Part shown: positions 11,621 to 23,150 of the stretch, piece by piece | Numbering within the stretch: position 1 is the stretch's first letter | How the letters are laid out: each line of letters begins with the position of its first letter | From: Coriolopsis trogii | Lineage: Eukaryota; Basidiomycota; Agaricomycetes; Polyporales; Polyporaceae | Reading direction: 5' to 3' | NCBI GenBank assembly: GCA_020543525.1 | Contig: JAHYIO010000009.1 | Coordinates: 310,001 to 374,000, forward strand | DNA: 64,000 nt | Translations under genes and position numbers: made by a program | The notes under the pieces: generated by a model | What the model was told of the DNA's origin: nothing | Databases searched by the model: none | Seen by the model: only the letters and a program-made list of their open reading frames with translations

Positions 11621-12129
11621 AAGTACGTTCCCCGATTTAGGCCTAAAAAGTGGGGCAGGCTGTGAGAGCCGCCTCAACAGATGTAAACAAGTCTAAGTCA
11701 TATGGATTGCCGTTGAGATGAAATAGAGCATTCATACCTCGAGTGCAGCGACAGACGATCAAAGCTTCATGAGAATCGAATCGTTCGCAATCCAATGAAC
11801 CCATATTGAGATTGCGACGATCATGGGTTGCAGAGGCCCATCGGACCGAACTCACATCTGTTGCTCGGTACACGAACGGTTCCAATTTGGTACCATGTCT
11901 TTGCAGCCCACCGCCTCATTGCACTCCGGAATCTTCCCAAAGCATTTCGCCTTCGAAATACTGATGTCCTGTCATCAGCCCCACTGTGACCTGCATCAGG
12001 TGCTCCGAGTCCGTCGTTCACAGTGAGTGAATGTTTTTACTCGTCACTCTGATAGTGTGCTGCTGATACTGCTCAGTTCAGCACACGGATGGTGGACAAG
12101 CTCGGCCCCATCGTCCTAGCTCGATATGA
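11621..12129. other. Intergenic, no gene recognised
   Basis: Between the helical-domain gene (+) and the epoxide hydrolase (-), whose 3' ends converge here. An 80-codon minus-strand frame (11643-11885) exists, but it has no family features and no convincing exons upstream. Confidence 0.35.
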
Positions 12130-13342
12130 CTACAGCCGGCTGAGCCATTTTCGCATGGCCTCATTCGTCTCCTGCGTGCACTCGAGGTGCACCCAATGAC
12201 CTGCATCGAGCTCGACATACTCGACTTCCGTCCCGTACTTCTCCATTGACTTCCTCATGATGGCAGGAAGGCAGACAGCGTCACGCGTGGCTAAGACCAC
12301 AAGCGACGGTACCGGAAGCTTCTTTCGTTCCTCTGGTATCTCTGAACGTCATCTCACAAGTTAGAGTCGGAGGACCCATAAGTCAACGCGAAGCTTACTC
12401 ATATTGTCTTCGAGGTCATTGTTGTTCACTTGTGAAACATACCACAGCAGCGAGGCCTTCACGCCATTCGTGATGTACTCCTGGCGGATGGTGAGGTACT
12501 CCTAACGGTATGTGCGATGTCAATACCAGTCAAGCGTGAAGCTGTAGGCGGTACTGACATCTTCCGACAGCCATGAAGGGCGACCCAGGAGCTTGTTGCC
12601 CTTGATACACTCTGCCGTCCCACCCTCTATGACAACATACTGCAACCATGAGTCTGAGTCGTTCGCGTAGAGCAACTGCGCGAAGCTATCCACCTATGAG
12701 TAGCCGTCATCGTAAGCATTACTCGTGTGCGATGCTGCTCTCACTTACGTTCTTCTGTATGATCTCGGGTGCGTCTGGTCTGCAGAAGAATCTCCAATAG
12801 GCGTATGTCTCCCTGCCGAATGCGCTCTTGCTGAACGCAATCGCAGCGTCGAGGTCGAAGTGGGCGGTGATTGGCTCCATGAATGCAACAGCGATCCACA
12901 CTAGTCCAAGGAAGATCTCAGGGTAAAGCATGACGATACGAGAAAGGAGTGCGGAGCCCCTATGCAAGTGCCGTACGTCAGAGAAACATTGGTATGTCCA
13001 TATTACAACAGATCGTGACGCTCACCAGTCATGCCCGACACCAACTACTTTCTCGATGCCCTCCGCCTTCAGGACATCCATGATGTCCGCCGCCATGGCA
13101 TTCATCCGGTACTCCTTATGGTCGAGGGGTTTTGCGGTGCCCCCGGCACCAAGGCAATCCGGCGCAACAACTCCATAGCCTAGCGACTTGAAGAAGTCGA
13201 TCTGCCTGTGCCAGTCGTATGATGTGGACGGGAAGCCGTGGATGAACAGCAAGACCGGCTTTGTGGCGGCTGGAGGGGAGTAGTAGTAGCGGTACGTGAA
13301 CCCACGACGGACTGCGGTTTTCTTGTAGAGCGTGCTGTCCAT
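12130..13342 (-). CDS. Epoxide hydrolase (alpha/beta hydrolase), intact
   Basis: Soluble epoxide-hydrolase-type alpha/beta hydrolase, which opens epoxides to diols through an aspartyl ester. Five exons join without a break. Exon 1 (MDSTLYKKTAVRRGF) contains the oxyanion motif LLFIHGFPSTSYDW and ends in GHD, completing the nucleophile motif GHDWGS across the intron. The cap-domain exons follow (FDLDAAIAFSKSAFG, RPSWLSED). The last exon gives VVLATRDAVCLP, with the candidate acid Asp, and GHWVHLE, with the catalytic His, then ends in KWLSRL. The start at 13342 fits the family; an upstream in-frame ATG is possible. A dead tandem copy lies 2.4 kb downstream on the same strand. The substrate is not predictable. 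Confidence 0.88.
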
Positions 13343-13710
13343 GGTTACTACAGGTCGGAGATCCAGGAGCAGTACGACTCTACCATATATGCGTATCGCG
13401 CCTGCGAAGCTCCCCGACCGTTCTCGTCTCACGCTTACGAGGTATCATGACCAAATCCCGCTGAGTACGAATTCCCTGGGAGTCATCCAAGGAGGGATTT
13501 GTCGGCGTGTTTAGAGACAGCCGGCAATAACCTCATATACTTTACAGTCGCTTGTCTGCACAATGGCCATAGCACCTGGTCGCCTACTGCATGAGGCCAC
13601 CTGGAGGACGGCCCACGCAATTTATCTGACAGCATGGTTGTACTACGCAGGGGTATGAGACTTTATGGAAGCAGTTTGCCCCACGCAACGGACATCAGTG
13701 GCCCGGTACA
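13343..13710. other. Intergenic, no gene recognised
   Basis: Contains the epoxide hydrolase promoter (an AT-rich CATATAT near 13384-13390) and the 3' flank of ICMT2. No coding exon seen. Confidence 0.4.
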
Positions 13711-14519
13711 TCAAAATACGAGCGGAAACAATCGGTACCGTGTGACCCTCGCCCATTCGTCCCACTGAGTCCCAAATTCCTTTCGCATGAGTTCATCCTC
13801 CGCCCATGACCTGTAAATTGCCGCACTGCCGCCTATAACGCATAGATTTACCACGAGGATGCAGGCGACGGCCTTCCCGATTGCTGATCCTGCCATCCCT
13901 GATTCCACGAAGAGCGACCCATTACCGAAGACGTACATCAGGTTCCCTGCCACCAAGACCAGGTATGCCGTATAGCTGGGATGCCGTACGATTGCGTACG
14001 GGCCGGACGTCACAAGCTTGTGTCCATCGCGTACAGCGACCTCCCATGTAAAGAGCCGTCCGAGTGTCCGATAGCACCAGAGTCGACCGAGCCCCCCGGC
14101 AGCTCCCAACACGCAGCCAATGACGGCAAGTGGAGTGATACGCAGGTTGGTGGTGGTACCTGCTGCGGGAATAGGGTGGAGAACGGAGGGGAGTATCACG
14201 CCGAAGCCGAGCACGTGAAGTGTATGTAGCGAGAGAATGAAGACTTCGGCTAGGGCAAGGCCGCAGCAGAAGTACTGTGGCAGATACAGCGGTGGAACAT
14301 GTTTGAAATAACGCGGAAGTGATGCTAGGACGAACTCGCCTTTACGAAGACAACCAAGGAGACGATTATCCTCATCAGCGTTGCGTGAAAGCCTGCGATC
14401 GAAGCACGTTTGATCTCATCTGGACGGGCTGGTGAAGTTGGAGGGGGAGTCAAGCCCTGGTAAGTGTACTTGGCGAGACATAGCAGCAGTGGAACCTTGA
14501 TGAAGATAGTGGCGGACAT
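13711..14519 (-). CDS. ICMT2: isoprenylcysteine carboxyl methyltransferase-like membrane protein
   Basis: Second member of the ICMT-like family, about 247 residues. Exon 1 reads MSATIFIKVPLLLCLAKYTYQ; exon 2 holds GRLWCYRTLGRLFTWEVAV, TSGPYAIVRHPSYTAY and EDELMRKEFGTQWDEWARV, ending RLFPLVF. The intron (14275-14339) sits at the family position before YFCCG but starts GCGAGT after AAAG. It is therefore either a GC-AG intron or spliced at a GTAAAG two codons earlier, which would lose the conserved Lys. All other coding features are intact. It is on the same strand as ICMT1 and shares a TATA box at similar spacing. Confidence 0.84.
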
Positions 14520-14558
14520 TGTTAAGAGACGGATGCTCCGGGAACGAGGAAGAAGAGC

Positions 14559-14566
14559 TAAATATA
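14559..14566 (-). promoter_or_regulatory. TATA box of ICMT2
   Basis: TATATTTA on the minus strand about 40 bp upstream of the ICMT2 start. Confidence 0.5.
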
Positions 14567-15116
14567 CCCAACATGTTCAGGATGACAGGAAACTCTGATT
14601 GACAACGAGAGCATACCTGCGGAATCTGATGATTGCGTCATAGATCTCCATATATACTTGCTATTCCCAACCATGAACCATTGACGACAAGACTACTGCG
14701 CATCGTGGCACGTGTTGGGATCTCGAGGACCAACCCTTTTCGGCTGCTGTAAGTTTTATCTCATAAAAGCCTCCTACTAGTATCCGGATCCTTTATAGAA
14801 ACAGCTGGGGTGTCCCTGCGCATGTAGTATCGAGAATGCTACTTCGTATTATGCATCGCGACACGGAATGCGATTTAGTATGAGTCAGCACTACAGAAGT
14901 CGGAAGGACATGACTCTATGGCAGACTCACCAGCTTACAGAAAACTGCGTTGTGCGCGAGACAGGGTTGTGCTCAACGAAGCCCTCGTCCGACGAAACGT
15001 CGGACGCAGCAAAAATCGGACACAAGGCGCTAAGCGTACAGGCTGGACTCGGGTCCAGATTTGGTATCGGAGACGCCTACACGCACCCAGCACGTTAGCG
15101 CCGAGACCGAAGAAGT
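14567..15116. other. Intergenic, left side of inversion breakpoint
   Basis: Upstream region of ICMT2. No coding exon recognised. Its right end at 15116/15117 is the point where GST homology stops abruptly, taken here as the left inversion breakpoint. Confidence 0.45.
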
Positions 15117-15117
15117 A
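15116..15117. other. Left breakpoint of the inferred 34 kb inversion
   Basis: Minus-strand GST homology ends at 15117, in the middle of the Leu codon of E-F-L. Sequence to the left is unrelated to GST. Confidence 0.8.
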
Positions 15118-15518
15118 GGAACTCGAGGATGACCAGCGACTCGTCGAGCTGGATTGTCGAAGGCTTGGGAGCCTCGTTTTGGCGCAGCTCGGGGCCGCCG
15201 TAAACGAGGTAAGGAACCCAGTACTCCATTTCTCTAGGTTAGCGCTGAGAAGACACGCAGCGTTGCAGGAGAGGTGCGGACCTTTCCGTTCCGCCTGTTG
15301 ACTTTCTGCTCGTACCAGTCGGGCTTGTTGACTATGAGATAAATCCAGATGATGTTGTACTCGACGGCAGCCGAACCCGGTGGGGGAATGGGGATTCCTG
15401 TGGTGGATCGTGTCAACCCGTCAGGAAGAGAAGATGGGACGACCTATGTCAAGAATGTCATAGGCATGGTGGCACGTACAATGGCCGCGTATAGGATGAT
15501 TCGTTCGGTGTGAGGCAT
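15117..15518 (-). pseudogene. GST gene, 5' half only (broken by inversion)
   Basis: Exon 1 starts at 15518 with MPHTERIILYAAI, matching [13 protein letters not shown] of GST4. After an intron the second exon keeps SPFPHRVRL, then lacks about 16 nt near 15366-15374 relative to paralogues, shifting frame, and continues VEYNIIWIYLIVNKPDWYEQ. The next exon gives [20 protein letters not shown] and DESLVILEF. Homology then ends exactly at the second base of the following Leu codon (15117); beyond it the sequence is unrelated and soon stops. The whole C-terminal helical domain is missing here and is found at 49182 onward on the opposite strand. A TATA box remains upstream at 15554-15561. Confidence 0.88.
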
Positions 15519-15553
15519 TTCGGACTGCACGTGGCAGTGGGGGCCGTCCACCG

Positions 15554-15561
15554 TCTATATA
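15554..15561 (-). promoter_or_regulatory. TATA box of the broken GST gene
   Basis: TATATAGA on the minus strand 36 bp upstream of the GST fragment's ATG, as in the promoters of the other GST copies. Confidence 0.5.
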
Positions 15562-16579
15562 CCAGGTCTATATCATGTCTATCAGTTGACTCACCGCGGG
15601 CGATCCGTCAGTAGCGGGAGGATGTGTTCGACTATTCAACATTGGCGCGCCCATGTGTCGAACAGGGTCTTCACCGAGGCTTTGACCGAGCTGAGTGGCG
15701 ACGCTGTGGGAGGTTGCGCAGCTTGTTGCGGATGACTTCGCCATCCGCCTGTACGTCCACCGGGACAACGTGCACCGGTCACGGACATCCGCAGCAATTA
15801 GTATAACATCTCATATCCGATTGACACCGTATCTTGCTGATATCCAGTCGAGCTGTGGCTGGCTGGCGATACGAACCACCATTCCAAGGGACATATGCGC
15901 CATGTATGCTCGATGGCGTCGCTGGTGAAGAGGGGAAATACCCACACTTGCGAGCGTTGGCTAAGAACGCTAAGAGGAACTGTCGCGCGAGATCCATAGG
16001 TGGCGACGATGAGGAGGTCGGGATCTCCTGAGCATGTCATGCCTGTGGATAGTCGTGCAAGAGCACCCGAGGCCTGACAGACTTGTGAGTGCGAGATCAA
16101 CGAGGGCCAATGATCCTGTCAGGCCGTGCATTTACCAACGAGGCTATGGACGCACCATATGTACTTTTGTAGCTTTCGCGATCGAGCGCCAGGGGGACTT
16201 GGTCGGTGGCTGTGACACGCCGATCGCTGCTCAAACCATCTCCCCGGGCCTTGGAACTCCGGCCCACCATATAGCCCGTCCCTGGGAGGCATGCGATCGG
16301 TGGTAGGTCGAAGGCCGAGCTCAGATCGTTGGGGACGTTGGGGATCTACAGTCGGGATCGCGACTCGTGCGCACCGGCACGAGAGACACTACGTCATTCC
16401 CCTGTTTGCGGTAAGCATACAGTGCTACTGACACACCCGACCTGACACCAGCGTGTCGCCAAGGCACGAGAGCGACCTAATTACCCTGTCAAGCTGTCAA
16501 GGTACACGGATCTCTCGCGAGACGAGCGCGCTAGGCAGAATCAGACATGGCAACGAACTCCTTTCGCCTCCGCGGGCCC
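15562..16579. other. Intergenic, no gene recognised
   Basis: Between the broken GST promoter and the 3' end of allantoinase. Short frames on both strands are interrupted by stops and have no recognisable motifs. Confidence 0.4.
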
Positions 16580-18687
16580 CTACAGCAGTTCCCCGGAAGG
16601 CTCTAGACCATCGAACCCTCCATCGAACGCAAGCCTGCCGCGCAGGAACACCTGCTCAACCTTCCCATCGAGAGTGAGGCCCTCGTACGGCGTGAGCTTA
16701 TTCTTGAAGTTCAGCCTCTCCTTCGTGACCTGCACGACCCAGAAGCGTATCGAGTCAACCACACGCACAGACGAGAAGAGACTGCCTGGGCCGTACCGTC
16801 ACCTGTGCCTCGGGGTCCCACACGACCAGATCGGCATCGTACCCGACACCCAGCTGCCCCTTCCTGTCCGCGAGCCCGGCGTGTTTTGCAGTCTGCACGC
16901 ACAGCCAGTTGACGACCTTGTCGATGCCGACTCCGCGCTTGCGCGCCTCGGTCCAGAGCAGACTGAGCCCAAGCCCGAGCGTGCTGATGCCACCCCAGGC
17001 GCTCATGATGTCCCCCTCGTCCATCTTCTTGAGCGAGGCGACGCACGGGCTGTGGTCGCTCACGACGCAGTCGATCGTCCCGTCCAGGAGCGCCTCCCAC
17101 AGCGCCTCGCGGTTCCCGTCCTCCCGGATCGGCGGGCAGCACTTGAACTCGGGCCGGCCGTGCGGGATGTGCTGGGCGGAGAGCGTGAGGTAATGGAAGC
17201 ACGTCTCGACGGTGAGTGGCAGCCCTGAGCCTTTGGCTGCACGGATGAGGGGGAGCGCGTCCGAGGCGGAGAGGTGGACGATGTGCAGCCGGAGAGAGGG
17301 GAACTCTTTGTGCAGGGCGTTGATGAGCGAGATCGCGGCGACCTCGAGCTGCTGCGGTCGGGAGGCGAGGAAGGTGGAATACAGGGTCGGATCCGCAGCT
17401 GCCACGGAGGGAGGGGAACTCGCTGGTGTTTCGAGCTCGGCATGGAAACAAAGAACCGTGCTCGAGTCCTAGTGTAAAGTGTCATACTCTCGAATCTATG
17501 TGCATCACTTCAGCTCTTACCTTCAGTTCATGCATCGCCGAGCGCAGATCGCTCTCGCCCACACATGGAAACTCCTAAGAGAATGATTAACCATCAGGCA
17601 ATAATTGCATGTTAGTTGACTCACGTCGACGCCGCTTTCAATGAGAAAACACTTGAACCCTTTGACCCCAGCGTTCACCAAGGGCTTCAGATGAGTCTAG
17701 ATACAATTGTCTCAGTCAGTCACCATTATGATGAGATCATAATGAGGAAGCACGGAGAACAAGTCCCATTGCTACAGTGATTAATCGGTACGCAGGTCGG
17801 TATCTATGACACACCTCGCTACTCGGGAGACAATATCCGCTACAATCTTACACCTGCCAGGTCTCCGTGCATGTGCACTCCATATATGCTCACCAGGCGG
17901 CACTCATCAAGATGGCCAACATGACCCATGCATGATAGTGGCATGTAGAGAACATCGCGATCTGTGACAAAAGATGGCTGAAAATAGCAATTAACTGCCA
18001 CCGTTCGCGATGTTCTCTGAATATCCCACAGTAGCTCGGCGATGATATCTGCGTTGCCGCGTTCGGGCTATTGAATTGAGACATACCTGGTTTCCTGGGA
18101 TTACGCCGCCCCAGAAGGCGACATGGGTCCAGCATTGCCCTCTGGCTGCGCCGCGCTTCTCTTCGAGGTTGGCGACGGTCGTCGTGGGCGGTATCGAATT
18201 GAGAGGCATGTCCACCAACGTGGTGACGCCACCGGATAGCGCCGCGCGTGTTCCAGTCCAGAAACCTTCCCAGTCTGTTCTCCCAGGCTCGTTCAGGTGA
18301 ACGTGTGCACTGGCGAATGTAACATTAGATCGGTGTGAGACGGCATGCATCAGCAGCATAGATCTTGAAGTTGTTTCCTCTCGATGCCATCCTGGGCGCC
18401 AGATGGCACAAGACAAGATGGCATCCATTCTTGTGTACCAACTATCGTGGCACGAGATATGCATAATGAGATGGAAACACGTACTCGACTATTCCGGGAA
18501 GGATGTACTTGCTTCCAGCGTCTGTCCACTGAGCATCGCCCACATTGGGGAAGTGGCTGCGGGCGGAGGCCTTGTCGAGGATGTCGATGATCTTTCCAGA
18601 GTTGACATCTACGATTACGGTGGCTGGACGAGGCTGTCCATCGCTCAAAATGACGTTTTGACCCGTAAATACATGTGTGGTGGACAT
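16580..18687 (-). CDS. Allantoinase
   Basis: Zinc-dependent cyclic amidohydrolase that opens allantoin to allantoate in purine/ureide nitrogen use. The ATG at 18687 gives [17 protein letters not shown]. Splicing exon 1 to the next exon creates [20 protein letters not shown], with the metal-binding HxH. The following parts give [24 protein letters not shown], where the Lys is the expected carbamylated metal bridge; VLCFHAE and IVHLSA with metal-binding His; and VVSDHSPC with the metal-binding Asp. The C-terminus has [17 protein letters not shown] and [11 protein letters not shown]. About five introns are needed. The one between IPGNQ and LKPLVNAG (about 17698-18089) is near 390 nt, much longer than the others, and contains an inverted repeat. 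GATA motifs cluster upstream of the start. Confidence 0.9.
17947..18018. repeat. 14-bp inverted repeat inside the long allantoinase intron
   Basis: AGAGAACATCGCGA at 17947-17960 is matched by its perfect reverse complement at 18005-18018, with a 44 nt loop. It lies in the unusually long intron of the allantoinase gene. It could form a hairpin in the pre-mRNA or be the remnant of a small inverted-repeat element. Confidence 0.6.
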
Positions 18688-18729
18688 GCTTGCGATGAGT
18701 ATAACCAGGAGAGGCAGGTCGAGGTCGAC

Positions 18730-18787
18730 GATAAGCGGTGTAAAACAAGGTTGAGTTATCTCGGAGGCATCGATAGGATAACCTATC
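18730..18787. promoter_or_regulatory. Cluster of GATA motifs upstream of allantoinase
   Basis: Five GATA cores on either strand fall within 58 bp, starting 43 bp upstream of the ATG. Four match HGATAR (18730, 18756 reverse, 18772, 18784 reverse). AreA/Nit2-type GATA factors switch on allantoin-use genes in fungi when good nitrogen is scarce, so a role in nitrogen control is plausible. Confidence 0.45.
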
Positions 18788-19317
18788 TCTGAGAATGGCC
18801 GATTCGGGAAGTCGTCGTACTTCGCATCTCCACACACGCGAAAGAGGTTCCAGAGGTTGTGGTGCGTTCGCCCATATGCCTGCCAACCCAGTGGGAGTTC
18901 GTGGCAGAAAGACAAGGAGGGCTGATGACCTCAAGGGTTCCCACAGCGAATTATTTTGGCCGATATGTCCGTAAAAGAGCCGGGAGCACAGCATTTAAGG
19001 CCTGTGCAGGGATCACGTCTGTTGATTGAGTTGTGCGGTGCGCAGGCTCTCGCCAGTGCCTCCCACCCACACCCGTAGCCTGTCACCGCCGTGCAGCGCT
19101 GACGACACCGCGCTGCCAATACTCGGAGGCTGCAGGGCACTTGCAGTGCATAATCCTTGTGAAAAATAATGATGAGTACCGCTCCTTTGGCTCACCCCGC
19201 CATCAAACCGCCGGAAATCCAGCCCACCCAGACCCGTCTGGCGTCACCGTCCCTGTTTTCTTTCTCAACCCCCACGTCCTCGACGCCCCCAGTCTCCCCT
19301 GGCCGACCCCACGAGCC
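18788..19317. other. Divergent intergenic region, allantoinase / yippee-like
   Basis: Shared upstream region of two genes on opposite strands. It includes a C-rich leader before the yippee-like ATG. No separate gene recognised. Confidence 0.4.
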
Positions 19318-20248
19318 ATGTCCAAGCTCCCTCTGTCCACAATAGACCACCCGGCGGCATACACCGGCCCACCACGCGTCCTCTTGTGCGCACAATGCTC
19401 GACCCGCATCGCACACACATCTCGTCTAGTTTCCACGGTGAGTGCTGATTCTTGAGAACGCATCGGCGCAGCAGCTGCTCTCTGGCCCGGACCGTATGTT
19501 GACGGATGGCACGCTGCGACTGCAGGCATACCGCGGACATGCAGGTCAAGCTGCCCTCTTTACGGAAACGTGCGTACCCCGCTCAGCTTCACCCGCATGC
19601 ACAATTGTACTCACCTGTTCATCCCGATCTCTCTTTCCAACTTGACCCCTCGTCCTCGTCGATCGGCGGCGTTCACGTACGTCCCACCGTTCCTTCATAT
19701 CCCTCTCGGTCCCTTTCTACGCCACACATACCACCCGCCTCCCTGCCCATGCAATCCCGTTCCGCGTTCCGTATCCTCATCGTCCGCGCAAACACAGACG
19801 AAATATCGCGCTCGACCCACCCTCGATCCTCCTCATGGATTCCGGCGCGTACACGATCCAAGAGTTCATCTGCCAGTCCTGCGAGGCCTACCTCGGCTGG
19901 AAGTTCGTCCGCGCGCACGACGGCCCGGAGCGCTGGAAAGAGGGCCACTACATCCTCGAGCTCGATCTCGTCCTCGAGCACGACGCGCCCCGCTCACCGT
20001 CCTCCGCCTACGCGCCAGACGAAGCGGATGCGAGCCCGGTGGAGACCGACGCGGCGCAGCAGGCGGCCGAGGCCGCGGGCCTGCACAAGCGCACGCTGTC
20101 CTCGGACCCGAGGCCACCGAAGGGCGTCGGCCAGGGGCACCGCAGTTTGCAGGTTGGGGCCGCGAAGCAGCAGAAGACGCCGACACCTGGGCAGCGGAAG
20201 CTCGAGGTGGACGACTATGATGGCGGGCCGTTTTGGAAGCCGAGATGA
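19318..20248 (+). CDS. Yippee-like zinc-binding protein
   Basis: Yippee/Mis18/cereblon-fold protein with two CxxC zinc motifs. Exon 1 starts MSKLPLSTIDHPAAY and has VLLCAQCSTRIAHTSRLVST. Exon 2 gives AYRGHAGQAALFTE. Exon 3 begins after an intron ending in CACAG and reads RNIALDPPSILLMDSGAYTI, then EFICQSCEAYLGWKFVRAHD and EGHYILEL, the classic yippee order. All three exons join in frame. The tail after about residue 110 is a charged, low-complexity extension (EADASPVETDAAQQAAEAAG), making the protein longer than the usual ~120 residues. Its molecular role is poorly defined; yippee proteins are nuclear or centrosomal in animals and effectors of substrate recognition in E3 ligases are related folds. 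Confidence 0.85.
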
Positions 20249-22588
20249 GGCTCGGGCGAGGGACGACGGGGAGGTGCTCTTCTTCTTGGACTTGTGGGTT
20301 TCGTTGCGGTGGGAGCCTGTGCTTCGTGTTCAGGGGCGGGGCGCGGGGGGGAAGGCGAGGAGGGATTCTGATTGCTTACGGTTCGTGCTGCCGCTGCTGC
20401 TATCTTACTGCTAACGACGTATTTGTGTGTATATCGTGTTAATCTGTTTGCCTCGCATTGTTTGTATTCCTTTGCTGTTCAAGTACGCTCACAGGAAGAT
20501 GCTAATTTATAGACGCGCTGCAGAGGACGTGTTTCGGAAGCAACATCGGGGCGAGGTTCTCTCTTCCGCGTGGTTCACACGACTAGGAATCTTCTTATAG
20601 CTTCGAGTGTGAAGCAAGTGTGCTTGCTGTACACTGCGTGGTTTCCTGTGCATGTGTTGCACGCTCTTCTATTGGTTTCATAGAGTACGCTGGTACGTAT
20701 TCCCCAAGGCTCGCCGCCCGCGCACTGTGACATGTTTGCCCAGGTAGTCAGTGGACGATCATGAAGACATACACATATAGAGAGTTGAACCAGCGCCACC
20801 ATTACGTGCATGGGCACGACAGCCCCGCCCGCCACATATCAGGGATGTGACGCGGAGACTCTCACGACCATCGGTGTCGGCGAGCTCGCTCGAGACAAGG
20901 ACACTGATGCAGGTGAACAGGTCCTGACCTGGTAGTGGCTTCCCGACAAGCTCACGAGGCCTGGCGAAGGTCAAAGGTCTCAGACTCGGGGGTTGGGCGG
21001 GGGCGAGCAGGTATGTCATCGGGAGATCACCTCCGCTCTCTCTCTCGCTCCCGCGCCCGGCCGCCGCATACGGTGGTCCGCGAGCTTCCGCGCGATATGG
21101 ATAATGAGCTCTTTGATATGGGCGCGTGGAGCGTGGAGGGCCGGGAGAACCAACATAATTTGCGCGGACGCGCAAGAGAGATTGCGCTCGCGAATCTCGT
21201 CGCGCAACGCCTCAGGGCCGACGCCGGCGACTTTAGGTATGTGGAGGCTTGGAGACTTGGGGACTTGGAGGAGCCCGCTGGAGGCTCGTCACGTTTGACG
21301 ACGCGTTTTTTCCGCTAATTCGCGAATCGGGACTGCGACATTGACGCCTCCACCGGTCGCTATACACATCATGCTGGCAAAGGCTTCCGTCACGTCACGA
21401 TCGGGAGGGTCGGTGTGCGCCTGAGAGAGCGCAGGGGACTCGGGGTACGTACAGTGACAGTACAGTACGCGATGCCAGCCAATGCAGCGCGACTTGCATA
21501 GCACAGCGCGAGGGTCCGAGTCTCACGAAACAAACAGAAAGAGGGCCTTAGCGACGTCACTGGTTGAACGGTGACGGATCGCCAATCGCATCATAGCGCT
21601 ACCGAGCGTGAACAATCTCGTTTGGATGTTGGGTGTTCGGGATGTTGCGGACGTGCTTTGTGTGCGCGCGGTGGGAGCGAGTGATAGCTAGGTACTACGC
21701 ACGTCTTCTAGCGGGGGACTTGGAGTCGGACGATGGCCGAGCGTGAGTGCGTCGACTATGATGTGACCAAGGTGCGACGACGCTACCGAGAGGGGCTTTG
21801 GGAGACTGACGACACGGAGAACCAGATCGGCAAAAGAGGAGCAGAAAAGAACTCGATGGCTTCATGGAGTCTGATGGCCGCGAGTACTTACAGGCCCTGA
21901 CTCCTGAGACAATTGTGAGGCTGGAGTCAAAGGCGGAGCACAGATGATGTCGGCAAAATATCCGGATATGCGTCTCGAACATTTGGATATTGCCAGAGCG
22001 GTCGCAAGAAAGGCCTTGCTGGAGCCAATTGATGCAGAAGGCATGCGCAGAAGTCCATTCATCGTGGCATCAAGCAGAACGCGTGAAACCCTTCGAAGTT
22101 CGCGTCAGTCTGTCCGACTGAATGGAGGACGAACCGGAAGAATAGTGAAAACCCAAAGGCCAATCAAATCTTATCGAGTTTTCCGCGTACGAGCGAACGA
22201 GCGAAGCGTCCATCAGCAGGCGTACTGTAGACGACAGGCGTTGGCATCCCGGTGCCACCTTGGAGTGCGGGATGACCGGAAGCTCAGGACGAACTTACGG
22301 CAGCCTGAGGACACGAACGTCAACGTATGAAGGAATGTTTACCGTTTTTCCTCGCCGAGCACGCTCAAACGAGCTTCAAGGAGGCGGTAGCACGAGGCCG
22401 AGGAACAAGGCAAAAGCGAGTGTATGGTTTAAAGGTTGTTCCCATCCGTGCTAACCCCATAAGAACATGTTATGTATGCTTTTCAAACAGGCCCATTGCC
22501 AAAAGGGTACCCGTGACGCTTACGTAATCGTTCCCGCCCCGACGCGTCGCGACGCGCTGGACGTACGGTTTCGTCCCGTACCTCCTCG
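20249..22588. other. 2.3 kb intergenic, no gene recognised
   Basis: GC-rich sequence with several overlapping short frames (for example around 20935-21318, plus strand), none with recognisable domains, plausible exons or codon pattern like the neighbours. A CT-rich run lies near 21037-21056. It contains the 3' flank of the yippee-like gene and the promoter of the roadblock gene. Confidence 0.4.
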
Positions 22589-23150
22589 ATGCTGGCGACC
22601 CAGACAATGGCAGACCCACATGCTTCGACGACGACCGCCGCGCAGACCTTTGTGACTCCTCCGGAGATCGAACAGACCCTCACGCTCCTCACATCGCACC
22701 GATCTGTCCTTGGCTATATGCTGCTCTCCAGAGGCCAGCCTGTGACCATCATCCGGCACTCCGGCGTCGTCTTCGAGGGCGAGCAGGGGAAGAAGTACGC
22801 GAGCGCGATTGCGCGGATAGTGCACAGCGTGCAGACGGGCCTGGAGGACGTCAGCGGCGGTCATAACGACGGGGTAAGCCGTCTCCCGTCCCATTTCCCA
22901 TTACCCATCCCCCCGAGACCCCCGTGCCGAGCCTGCTCATATCGTTCGATGTGCGCGTCCAGGATGATATCCGGTTCATGAGGATACGGACGAAGCGGCA
23001 CGAAATTATGATCTCCCCAGGTGCGTCAGCCTGTCCACGGGAAGCCCGGTGTATGGCGCTCCTCGGACGTGATTTTGACCGAGTGCGTGTCCTTTGGCAG
23101 ACGAACGCTATTTGCTCGCCGTCTTGCACGACCCGGACGTGAAGTCATGA
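22589..23150 (+). CDS. Roadblock/LC7 dynein light chain
   Basis: Homodimeric dynein light chain of the roadblock/LC7 fold, which binds dynein intermediate chain for cargo transport. Three exons fit: the first ends SVQTGLEDVSGGHNDG after TPPEIEQTLTLLTSHRSVLG and GVVFEGEQGKKYASAIA; the second is DDIRFMRIRTKRHEIMISP; the third is DERYLLAVLHDPDVKS. This is the full roadblock layout (helix, strands with a central LRIR-like motif, final strand). Two in-frame starts exist, at 22589 and 22607. The length (about 127 residues) is slightly above the animal ~96 because of the N-terminal extension. Confidence 0.88.
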
